A DNA stretch of 64,000 bases from Bacteroidales bacterium (GTDB lineage Bacteria; Bacteroidota; Bacteroidia; Bacteroidales; FEN-979): the NCBI GenBank assembly GCA_023231005.1, contig JALNWG010000003.1, positions 62,001 through 126,000 on the forward strand, read 5' to 3'. Within the stretch, counting starts at the first letter, position 1. Each line of letters begins with the position of its first letter. Positions 17,667 through 25,506 of the stretch are shown one piece after another. A program made the translations under genes and the position numbers. The notes beneath the pieces are model-generated. The model saw only the letters and a list, made by a program, of their open reading frames with translations. It was not told where the DNA came from and searched no databases.

Positions 17667-19361
17667 ATGGAAGAAACCACAAACAATAATGAAGAAAAAA
17701 AATCTCTGAATTTTATTGAAGAGATCATTGAAGAAGATCTCCGGAATGGAGTCAACGAAGGAAGGGTACACACCCGTTTTCCACCAGAACCCAATGGATA
17801 TCTTCACATTGGTCATGCAAAATCGATCTGTCTGAATTTTGGACTTGGGAAAAAATATAATGGCAAAACCAACTTGAGGTTTGATGATACCAACCCGGTA
17901 AAAGAAGATGTTGAATATGTTGACTCCATTATGGAGGATGTAAAATGGCTGGGTTTTGACTGGGAAGACCGGTTATTTTATGCTTCAGATTATTTTGAGC
18001 AATTGTATGAATATGCGATTATCTTGATCAAGAAAGGTAAAGCATTCGTTTGTGATATGAATGCTGAAGAGATCAGCGAAACACGTGGTACACCAACGCG
18101 ACCAGGGAAAGAAAGCCCATATCGCGGACGTACCATTGAGGAAAATCTGGATCTTTTTACTCGAATGCGAAAAGGGGAATTTCCCGATGGGGCCAAAGTG
18201 CTAAGGGCAAAAATCGATATGTCATCTCCCAATATGCACATGCGCGATCCCATTATTTATCGGATTCTTCACACATCACACCACCGTACCGGAGATCAAT
18301 GGTGTATCTACCCGATGTATGATTTTGCCCATGGACAATCAGATTCACTTGAACACATTACTCATTCCATTTGTACTCTTGAATTCGAAGTACACCGACC
18401 ACTTTACGATTGGTTTATCCGGGAAATCGGAATTTATGCCCCCAGGCAAATAGAATTTGCCCGGCTTAACCTGACCTATACCGTAATGAGTAAAAGAAAA
18501 TTACTCGATCTGGTCAAAGAGGGATTTGTTCAAGGATGGGATGACCCAAGAATGCCAACAATTTGCGGACTTCGACGCAGGGGATATACCCCTGAATCGA
18601 TACGGAATTTTGCGGAAACGATTGGAGTAGCCAAACGGGATAATGTGATCGATGTCAGTTTACTTGAATTTTGTATACGGGAGGATTTGAACAAACGTGC
18701 CAATCGGTTAATGGCCGTATTAAACCCTCTGAAAGTGATCATCGATAATTATCCAGATGACCTTGTTGAAGAAATGAATGCAACCAATAATCCTGAAGAT
18801 GAATCCCGGGGAAAACGTAAAGTCCCTTTTTCGAAAACAATCTATATCGAGCAGGATGATTTTATGGAAACCCCACAGGGTAAGTTTTTCCGGCTCTCTC
18901 CCGGACGAGAAGTCCGCCTTAGATCTGCTTACATCATTAAATGCGAAAGTGTCGTTAAAGAACCTGAAACTGGCCGAATTCTTGAGATCCATTGTTCCTA
19001 CGATCCAATGACGAAAAGTGGAATGGCAGAAAGCAACCGGAAAGTCAAAAGTACCTTGCACTGGGTTTCTGCAAAACATGCTGTTACTGCCGAAATACGT
19101 CTTTATGACCGCCTGTTTATAAAAGAAAATCCCGATGAGGTAGAAGAAGGGAAAACCTACAAAGATTATTTTAACACAAATTCTTTAAAAATTTGTTCAG
19201 CTCTGATCGAACCTGCCGTTATTTCAGCAAAAAACCTTGATAAATTTCAGTTTGAACGAATAGGATATTTTGCTGTAGACAAAGATACTACTCCGAAAAA
19301 CCTAGTTTTCAACCGGGTGGTGCCCCTAAAAGATTCCTGGAACAAAAATGAAAAAAAGTGA
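17667..19361 (+). CDS. glnS: Glutaminyl-tRNA synthetase
   Basis: This class I synthetase charges tRNA-Gln directly. The 564-residue protein has the HIGH motif in PPEPNGYLHIGHAKS (about 33-47), the Rossmann core, a KMSKS variant VMSKRKLL (about 272-279) and the C-terminal double-barrel anticodon domain. Length and motifs are normal. A tRNA-Gln(CTG) gene follows 47 bp after the stop codon, placing enzyme and substrate tRNA together. Confidence 0.97.
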   Translation: MEETTNNNEEKKSLNFIEEIIEEDLRNGVNEGRVHTRFPPEPNGYLHIGHAKSICLNFGLGKKYNGKTNLRFDDTNPVKEDVEYVDSIMEDVKWLGFDWEDRLFYASDYFEQLYEYAIILIKKGKAFVCDMNAEEISETRGTPTRPGKESPYRGRTIEENLDLFTRMRKGEFPDGAKVLRAKIDMSSPNMHMRDPIIYRILHTSHHRTGDQWCIYPMYDFAHGQSDSLEHITHSICTLEFEVHRPLYDWFIREIGIYAPRQIEFARLNLTYTVMSKRKLLDLVKEGFVQGWDDPRMPTICGLRRRGYTPESIRNFAETIGVAKRDNVIDVSLLEFCIREDLNKRANRLMAVLNPLKVIIDNYPDDLVEEMNATNNPEDESRGKRKVPFSKTIYIEQDDFMETPQGKFFRLSPGREVRLRSAYIIKCESVVKEPETGRILEIHCSYDPMTKSGMAESNRKVKSTLHWVSAKHAVTAEIRLYDRLFIKENPDEVEEGKTYKDYFNTNSLKICSALIEPAVISAKNLDKFQFERIGYFAVDKDTTPKNLVFNRVVPLKDSWNKNEKK

Positions 19362-19392
19362 TAGAAGATAATTAACTTCTAAATTTTATAAT

Positions 19393-19400
19393 TACCTTTG
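19393..19400 (+). promoter_or_regulatory. Candidate -7 box for tRNA-Gln
   Basis: TACCTTTG matches TAnnTTTG and lies 8 bases before the tRNA 5' end, the spacing expected if transcription starts at or just before the tRNA. The tRNA may also be read through from glnS. Confidence 0.5.
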
Positions 19401-19408
19401 CAAACAAT

Positions 19409-19481
19409 TGTCCGATGGTGTAATTGGCAACACAACTGACTCTGGATCAGTAGAGTCCAGGTTCGAACCCTGGTCGGACAA
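19409..19481 (+). tRNA. tRNA-Gln (anticodon CTG)
   Basis: The 73-base cloverleaf has acceptor TGTCCGA/TCGGACA, D stem GTGT/ACAC, anticodon stem ACTGA/TCAGT with loop CTCTGGA (anticodon CTG, reading CAG) and T stem CCAGG/CCTGG with TTCGAAC. The base before CCA is A and CCA is not encoded. A terminator follows 10 bases later. Confidence 0.95.
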
Positions 19482-19491
19482 CTTAATAATA

Positions 19492-19527
19492 AAGTCTTGT
19501 AAGAAAACAACTTACAGGGCTTTTTTT
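19492..19527 (+). terminator. Intrinsic terminator after tRNA-Gln
   Basis: A 12-bp stem (AAGTCTTGTAAG / CTTACAGGGCTT, with two G-T pairs) with a 7-base loop is followed by a run of T. It ends the tRNA-Gln transcript and overlaps the last codon of convergent gltX, for which it may work in the other direction too. Confidence 0.8.
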
Positions 19528-21061
19528 ATGAGTTGATTTTTTCTAAGCCGGAGTGGATTCTTGATAGAAACTCTTCTTTCCCCAAAACCGCAGCTAAATC
19601 CATCATTCCAGGGCCCTGATTGGACCCCACTACCAGTAACCGGAGTGGATTCATCAATTGGCCCATCTTTACCTGTTTCAAGTTGGTAAATTCTACTATC
19701 AGATCATGAAGCGCTTCTTTGTTAAAATCATCCATTCTAACCACTTCCTGAATAAAATCCGATACCAGTTCTTTGGTTGATGATTGCCAGATTTTTTTCC
19801 GAACCTGATCATCATAAGTCTTTGGAGGTTGAAAGAAAAACCAAGATTGTTGCCAAAGATCAGATATGAAATTAATTCGTTCTCTGATCAAGGGAATAAC
19901 CTGTAATACCTTTTCCTCTTTTGCGTTTATTCCGTTGTGGTTAAGCTGGATTAATAAATAATCCAACAGTTCCTTATCGGGTTTGTGTGATAAATATTGA
20001 TGATTGAACCATCTTGCTTTTTCAGGATCAAATTTAGAGCCATGTTTCCCAATCCTTTCAATAGAGAAGGCTGAAATCAATTCATCCATGCTAAACAATT
20101 CCTGTTCCGTACCCGGATTCCACCCCAATAATGCCAGCATATTGATGAAAGCTTCAGGCAAATATCCCTCTTCTCTGTATCCACGAAAAACATCCCTCGA
20201 AACAGGGTCTTCCCAGGCAATCGGAAATACCGGGAACCCCAGTCGGTCTCCGTCGCGCTTGCTAAGCTTTCCATTTCCATCGGGTTTTAGTATCAACGGA
20301 AGATGTGCAAATTGTGGCATCGATAATTCCCAGCCCAAAAAACGATAGAGCAATAAATGTAATGGTGCAGACGGTAACCACTCTTCACCCCGGATAACAT
20401 GCGTAATTTTCATCAAATAATCATCTACTACATTTGCAAGATGGTAGGTTGGCAATCCATCGGATTTAAATAGCACCTTATCGTCCAGATTTTCAGTATT
20501 AACCTTTACTTCTCCCCGAATCAGATCATGAAAAGAAATCTCTTCGTTTTCTGGAATACGGATCCGGATAACATACGGAACCTTATTTTCCAGAAGTTCC
20601 TTTACCTCTTTAGAAGGAAGACTTAAACTGTTTTTCATCCGGTTCCGGGAAGAATAGTTGTATTGAAACAAACCTGATCCTACTTTCTGGAACTCATTTC
20701 TTACCTGTTCCAATTCAGCGGGTGTGTCAAATGCATAATATGCATGACCACTAGTTATAAGTATTTGGATGTATTCACGGTAAATTTCCGATCGTTCAGA
20801 TTGCCGGTAAGGAGCATACGGTCCTCCTGATTGAACGCCCTCGTCGAACTCAATCCCGCACCAATGAAGCGATTCAATAATATATTGCTCTGCTCCTTCA
20901 ACGAAACGCTGTTGGTCTGTATCTTCAATCCGTAAAATGCATACACCCCTTTGCTGACGCGCAAAAAGATAATTATACAAAGCGGTTCTCACACCCCCCA
21001 AATGCAATGGGCCGGTAGGACTGGGCGCGAAACGTACCCGGACAGGTTTAACAGTTGTCAT
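19526..21061 (-). CDS. gltX: Glutamyl-tRNA synthetase
   Basis: This class I synthetase charges tRNA-Glu and provides Glu-tRNA for tetrapyrrole synthesis. It has the HIGH-type motif RFAPSPTGPLHLGG at the N terminus, the tRNA-binding region and KLSKRDGDR as the KMSKS motif. An ATG at 21070 is also in frame, but the -7 box CAAATTTA (minus TAAATTTG) at 21082-21089 would start the RNA near 21075, leaving almost no leader, so the ATG at 21061 (MTTVKPVRVRFAPS) is preferred. The gene diverges from the DUF4175 cluster. Confidence 0.96.
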   Translation of the reverse strand: MTTVKPVRVRFAPSPTGPLHLGGVRTALYNYLFARQQRGVCILRIEDTDQQRFVEGAEQYIIESLHWCGIEFDEGVQSGGPYAPYRQSERSEIYREYIQILITSGHAYYAFDTPAELEQVRNEFQKVGSGLFQYNYSSRNRMKNSLSLPSKEVKELLENKVPYVIRIRIPENEEISFHDLIRGEVKVNTENLDDKVLFKSDGLPTYHLANVVDDYLMKITHVIRGEEWLPSAPLHLLLYRFLGWELSMPQFAHLPLILKPDGNGKLSKRDGDRLGFPVFPIAWEDPVSRDVFRGYREEGYLPEAFINMLALLGWNPGTEQELFSMDELISAFSIERIGKHGSKFDPEKARWFNHQYLSHKPDKELLDYLLIQLNHNGINAKEEKVLQVIPLIRERINFISDLWQQSWFFFQPPKTYDDQVRKKIWQSSTKELVSDFIQEVVRMDDFNKEALHDLIVEFTNLKQVKMGQLMNPLRLLVVGSNQGPGMMDLAAVLGKEEFLSRIHSGLEKINS

Positions 21062-21081
21062 AATCAGCATTTTTGAGGATG

Positions 21082-21089
21082 CAAATTTA
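21082..21089 (-). promoter_or_regulatory. Candidate -7 box for gltX
   Basis: The minus strand reads TAAATTTG, a full TAnnTTTG match, 20 bases before the chosen gltX start codon. Confidence 0.45.
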
Positions 21090-21107
21090 AGCTATTCTCC
21101 CAACTCC

Positions 21108-21140
21108 TTGAGAAACACGGTCAGGATATTCGTACTTTTG
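21108..21140 (+). promoter_or_regulatory. Promoter of the DUF4175-ybeY-mnmG cluster
   Basis: TTG at 21108-21110 is followed after 22 bases by TACTTTTG (21133-21140), matching the -33/-7 pattern. Transcription would begin near 21147, about 46 bases before the DUF4175 start codon. Confidence 0.55.
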
Positions 21141-21192
21141 CAACAGATTATCCGTTAATTTTAACCCGGGTTACAGTCAATGCCCGTACATT

Positions 21193-24100
21193 ATGCCGAA
21201 CGATCATATCCTACTCCGGAAACTTGACCGGTTTATTCGAAAATATTATAAAAACCAACTAATTCGTGGCGGACTTTTTCTCATAACATTTCTTGGAGCA
21301 GCCTATCTTTTATTGATTGGCCTTGAACTTCTGTTTCATTTTAATCAACTGATCCGGGGAATTTTATTTTTTTCTTACCTTATATCTTCGCTCTTCTTTT
21401 TCACCCTATTTATTTTGGTCCCAGCCTTCCGGTTGTTGAAGATTGGTAAAATTATCTCTTACGAGCAAGCCGCAACAATTATCGGAAGTCATTTTATCGA
21501 AATTCAGGATAAACTCCTAAACACCTTGCAACTAATCAACCTTCAAAAAGAAACATCTACCCCGACCGATTTGTTAGTTGCTGGAATTGACCAGAAAATA
21601 GAAGCGTTAAAGGTATTTAGTTTCACCTCTGTAATTAACATTAAAAAGAATCTTCACTATCTCCGATATCTTTTAATTCCGATCGTAGTTCTTATTTTAC
21701 TTTCATTCTTTTCTCCACATTCCATATCTGATCCTACACAAAGAATAATACGCTTTAACCAGCATTTTGAAAAACCACTTCCCTTTCAGATTGTAATTCT
21801 TAATAAAAATCTGATAGCTATGCAACAGGAGGACTTCGAGCTTGATCTGAAGATAACAGGTGATGAAATTCCGGCGGAAGTTTTTTTACAAACAGGAGGT
21901 GTCTCTTATAAAATGCAGAAAAACAAAGGATTCCATTACTCTTTTCTTTTTAGATCTTTACAATCAGACATTTCGTTTAAAATATCTGCGGAAAACTATA
22001 CTTCAGATCTATTAATATTGAAGGTTTATCCAAAACCAATCATTTTAAATTTTGAAATCAACATTTCTTATCCATCATATACCCATAAATCTAAAGAAAT
22101 AATTGAAAACACAGGAGATCTTATTGTACCCGAAGGATCTACTATTGAATGGAATTTTTATACAAAAGACGTAAAGGAGATAAATCTACATTTTTTAAAA
22201 AGAAAAATCAACCTAAGAAAAACTGCAGGTAACAAATTTAGTTATTCTGGAATATTTATGGAATCGACACAATACTCCGTTATTCCTGTAAATCCATATA
22301 TTTATAAAGCAGATTCTCTGGTTTATAGTTTAACAGTACTCGCCGATGCATTTCCATCCATCTTTGTGACGGAAGCTGTTGATTCTACCTTGAATTCCAT
22401 ACTTTTTTTTAACGGAACCATCAAAGATGATTATGGCTTTTCTAAGTTATTATTTAACTATAAAATAATTAGCAATGAAGATTCTATTAAGAATAAATTT
22501 AAGATCTCCTATATTCCAATAGAAAATGCCATCAATAATCAAAATTTCTATTATTCACTAAATCTGGATACGATTCGGTTAAAACCGGGCCAACAAATAG
22601 AATACTTTTTTGAAGTATTTGATAATGACGGAATAAACGGGCCAAAATCAAATAAATCAGAAATACGGAAAATGAGTGTGCCGACCCTGAAAGAAATCGA
22701 AAACCAAACCTTGTCCAATGAAAAGAAAGCAGAAAATGATTTGGGAAAAAGCATTGATGATACTAAGAATATAAAAAAAACAATGGAGGAGCTGAATCGG
22801 AAGATGGTTGAGCAGAATACCATCTCTTGGCAAGATAAAAAGAAGATAGAAAGCCTCATTCAGGAAAATGAACAGATCTCCAGGCGGATAGAACAAATCA
22901 AAAACATGAATTTGAACAATATAGAGAATGAAAAAAAATATTTGGAAACAAATGAACGGATCATTGAAAAACAAAGGGAATTAAACAACTTATTAGATAA
23001 AACCCTATCGGAGGAGATGAAGAAGCTAATGCAGGAAATGAAGGATCTTCTTAACCAATTGGATAAAAATAAATTAGGTGAATTATTGGAAAAATTGAAA
23101 TTCTCGAATCGGGATTTGGAGAATCAATTAGACAGGAACCTGGAACTTTTTAAACAAATTGAATTCGACAGAAAATTAGATGCTTTGGTTAATGAAGTAA
23201 AAAGAAATGCAGAAATGCAGGAAAAATTAGCTTCTGAAACGAATGAAATGAAAAAGCCATCGGAATACCTTATTAAAGAACAAAAAGAGATAAACAAAAA
23301 AGCGGACTCTATCAATCAATCGTTAGATCAATTGACCAAGGATAGTGAAAAGATTGAAACCAAGCCCGATCTAAGTCATGCTTCTAAAATAGCAGACAGC
23401 ATTTCAAAAACTTTGAAAAATGTAGATAATCAATTACACGGAAAAACACCCAAGAATGCTTCAAAAGATCAAAAAAAAGCCGCTCAACAAATGAAAGAAT
23501 TGGCTCAGAATATGGAGGATGCAAAAGATGAAGAAGAAAATGATCAACTTCAGGAAGATGCATCTTATGTAAGAATGATTTTAGAGAATTTAGTTCGACT
23601 ATCGTTTGAGCAAGAAGATTTGATTAGTAATACCAGAAAGATCGTTCGTAATGATCCCAGATATTCTGAAATTATGAGCAAACAAAAAGAAATGAAAGAT
23701 AAATTGAAAGGAGTGGAAGATTCTCTTAAAGCAATTGCTAGAAGGCAGATATTAATTCAGCCCATCATCGTACGGGAAACCTCAAGAATTAATCAAAATA
23801 TTGAAGATGCTTTAAAAGATATGGAATCAAGAAATATTTCAAAAACCTTGATAAACCAGCAGATGGCTATGACTGCAATAAATAATCTTGCTTTATTACT
23901 TAATGAATCTCTGGAGAAAATGAATGAACAAATGAATATGAATATGAAAAGTAAAGGTGGACAAAAAACTTGCCAGAAACCGTCGAAACAAGGAGGTAAA
24001 GCATCTTTAAAAAACATGAAAGAGGTTCAGGAAAAAATAAGCAAGCAACTTGAAGATGTAAAACAGAGTATTGAAAGGATGAAGAATGAAAAAAATGGAA

Positions 24101-24555
24101 TGAAAGGAGGGAAAAGTGCTTTAAATGAACAAGTTGCAAAATTAGCAGCTGCTCAGGAAGCATTGCGGAATGAATTGCAGCAATATCAAAGAAACCTTGA
24201 AGATCAAGGAATTAAAGATAATGGGACAATAAAACAGACCATTAAAGATATGGAAAACAATGAAACAGATCTACTATATAAACAAATTAGCCAGGAATCA
24301 ATTTTTCGCCAACAAAAAATTCTTTCGAGAATGTTAGTGTCAGAAAAAGCAGAACAATTAAGGGATAGGGAAGAACAACGACAATCAACTGAAGCAAAAA
24401 ATCAAATATTTAGTAACCCTTTGTTCGATTTTAAGTATAAAGCTAATAGTAGAAAAGATCGAGAATTGCTTTATCTAACATTGCCTTCTCTGACACCTTT
24501 TTACAGAAATAAAGTTAGTAGCTACATTGTTAAAATAGAACAAAATGAAAAATGA
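21193..24555 (+). CDS. DUF4175-family membrane protein with very long coiled coil
   Basis: This 1,120-residue protein of unknown function resembles the DUF4175 proteins of Bacteroidota. Two membrane helices lie at about residues 25-48 and 52-78 and a third at about 148-168. A beta-rich periplasmic-type region (about 190-500) contains two Ig-like stretches, and from about 510 to 1080 the protein is almost entirely charged heptad-type coiled coil rich in Lys, Glu, Gln, Asn and Met. The composition is strikingly low in complexity, yet the frame is intact. It overlaps the next gene by 11 bases and shares a position with ybeY and mnmG. A structural or scaffold role in the envelope is inference only. 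Confidence 0.8.
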   Translation: MPNDHILLRKLDRFIRKYYKNQLIRGGLFLITFLGAAYLLLIGLELLFHFNQLIRGILFFSYLISSLFFFTLFILVPAFRLLKIGKIISYEQAATIIGSHFIEIQDKLLNTLQLINLQKETSTPTDLLVAGIDQKIEALKVFSFTSVINIKKNLHYLRYLLIPIVVLILLSFFSPHSISDPTQRIIRFNQHFEKPLPFQIVILNKNLIAMQQEDFELDLKITGDEIPAEVFLQTGGVSYKMQKNKGFHYSFLFRSLQSDISFKISAENYTSDLLILKVYPKPIILNFEINISYPSYTHKSKEIIENTGDLIVPEGSTIEWNFYTKDVKEINLHFLKRKINLRKTAGNKFSYSGIFMESTQYSVIPVNPYIYKADSLVYSLTVLADAFPSIFVTEAVDSTLNSILFFNGTIKDDYGFSKLLFNYKIISNEDSIKNKFKISYIPIENAINNQNFYYSLNLDTIRLKPGQQIEYFFEVFDNDGINGPKSNKSEIRKMSVPTLKEIENQTLSNEKKAENDLGKSIDDTKNIKKTMEELNRKMVEQNTISWQDKKKIESLIQENEQISRRIEQIKNMNLNNIENEKKYLETNERIIEKQRELNNLLDKTLSEEMKKLMQEMKDLLNQLDKNKLGELLEKLKFSNRDLENQLDRNLELFKQIEFDRKLDALVNEVKRNAEMQEKLASETNEMKKPSEYLIKEQKEINKKADSINQSLDQLTKDSEKIETKPDLSHASKIADSISKTLKNVDNQLHGKTPKNASKDQKKAAQQMKELAQNMEDAKDEEENDQLQEDASYVRMILENLVRLSFEQEDLISNTRKIVRNDPRYSEIMSKQKEMKDKLKGVEDSLKAIARRQILIQPIIVRETSRINQNIEDALKDMESRNISKTLINQQMAMTAINNLALLLNESLEKMNEQMNMNMKSKGGQKTCQKPSKQGGKASLKNMKEVQEKISKQLEDVKQSIERMKNEKNGMKGGKSALNEQVAKLAAAQEALRNELQQYQRNLEDQGIKDNGTIKQTIKDMENNETDLLYKQISQESIFRQQKILSRMLVSEKAEQLRDREEQRQSTEAKNQIFSNPLFDFKYKANSRKDRELLYLTLPSLTPFYRNKVSSYIVKIEQNEK

Positions 24556-25039
24556 TTATCGAAAACTGGTAATTAAAGGATCAAAAGAACTTTCCCGTTT
24601 GGAGCGGTTTGTTGAAGAGATTTGTGATTACTATAATATTAATAATGAATATTTTGGAAATGTTTTATTAGCTACAACTGAAGCGGCGAGTATTTTATTC
24701 TCCATTCATGAGGAACAAGTTGATGGCAGCATGACAATTTCTTTTGACCGCAATCCCAAAGGTTTAATGTTTAAGATTAGGTTAGGCAATAGATCAAAAG
24801 GAACAATGGAGAAAGAAGACGATGAATTAGACAAAGAAATTAAAAAGCATAAATTATCAAGAGAAATCTTTATTATTAAAGCATTATCAGACGAAATAAC
24901 AATTTCGTTTAATGCGAAGAGTATAATTTTAGTGTTCTATGTTTCTAGTATGAATTATGAGAAATCATTAAAAAGAATTACGCAATTAAAAGAATATTGG
25001 AATAAACAGATTAGCTTAATAGAAAAGAAGAATGAATGA
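24545..25039 (+). CDS. Degenerate RsbW-like HATPase-fold protein
   Basis: This 164-residue soluble protein has the pattern of the anti-sigma-type (RsbW) histidine-kinase ATPase fold: ELSRLERFVEEICDYYNI, then VLLATTEAASILFSIHEE, then the beta strands MTISFDRNPKGLMFKIRLG. The usual N box is EAxxN with Asn for magnesium; here that position is Ile50 after Glu46, and the G1 box (DxGxG) reads IRLGNRS without the Asp-Gly-Gly pattern. It therefore probably does not bind ATP normally. It overlaps DUF4175 by 11 bases and ybeY by 8, so it is translationally coupled to both. Its function is unknown. Confidence 0.7.
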   Translation: MKNDYRKLVIKGSKELSRLERFVEEICDYYNINNEYFGNVLLATTEAASILFSIHEEQVDGSMTISFDRNPKGLMFKIRLGNRSKGTMEKEDDELDKEIKKHKLSREIFIIKALSDEITISFNAKSIILVFYVSSMNYEKSLKRITQLKEYWNKQISLIEKKNE

Positions 25040-25460
25040 TTTAATCAATTTTTTTTCAGAGGAAATTGAGTTTACCCTGAAAAATAAGAGAAAAACTCGT
25101 GAATGGATAAAGCAAGTAATTGAAAAAGAGGATTATATATGTGGATCTGTCAATATAATTTTCTGTAGTGATAAATTTCTATTAAAGCTCAACAAGAAAT
25201 ATTTAAATCGTAATACCTTAACTGATGTAATTACCTTTCCAATGGCAGAAGATGAAACGGTTGTTAGTGGAGATATTTTTATCAGCAAGGAAAGAGTATT
25301 CGAAAACGCCAAGAGTCTTCTGGTCAAGCCATCCTTGGAAATGCTCAGGGTAGTTATCCACGGCATCCTTCATCTATTAGGATATTGTGATAGTTCAGAT
25401 GAGGAGAAGAAAGTTATGAGAAGGAAAGAAGATTTTTATCTTAAAGAAATCATTAATTAA
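25032..25460 (+). CDS. ybeY: Endoribonuclease YbeY (rRNA maturation factor)
   Basis: YbeY is a metal-dependent endoribonuclease for 16S rRNA 3'-end maturation and ribosome quality control. The 142-residue protein contains the family core TDVITFPM and the zinc-binding region HGILHLLGYCDSSDEE. His110 and His114 are the first two ligands; the third ligand, His in E. coli (HGxLHLxGYDH), is Asp120 here, a replacement I believe is common in Bacteroidota. It starts 8 bases inside the preceding gene. mnmG follows after 46 bp that contain a parS-like site. Confidence 0.92.
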   Translation: MNDLINFFSEEIEFTLKNKRKTREWIKQVIEKEDYICGSVNIIFCSDKFLLKLNKKYLNRNTLTDVITFPMAEDETVVSGDIFISKERVFENAKSLLVKPSLEMLRVVIHGILHLLGYCDSSDEEKKVMRRKEDFYLKEIIN

Positions 25461-25477
25461 TTGTTCAGGGAACTATT

Positions 25478-25493
25478 CGTTTCACGTGGAACA
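25478..25493 (+). promoter_or_regulatory. parS-like centromere site (left of mnmG)
   Basis: CGTTTCACGTGGAACA differs from the ParB-binding consensus TGTTTCACGTGAAACA at 3 of 16 positions in this orientation; read on the other strand it is TGTTCCACGTGAAACG, two differences. The CACGTG core and both GTT/AAC arms are kept. It lies between ybeY and mnmG, 14 bases before the mnmG start codon. An exact inverted copy is at 27376-27391. Confidence 0.75.
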
Positions 25494-25506
25494 TTGAGAA
25501 TAAAAG

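Noticed and set aside
18082..18087. A third CACGTG core, in glnS
   Set aside because: The flanks (GCGAA and GTACA) do not match the parS arms.
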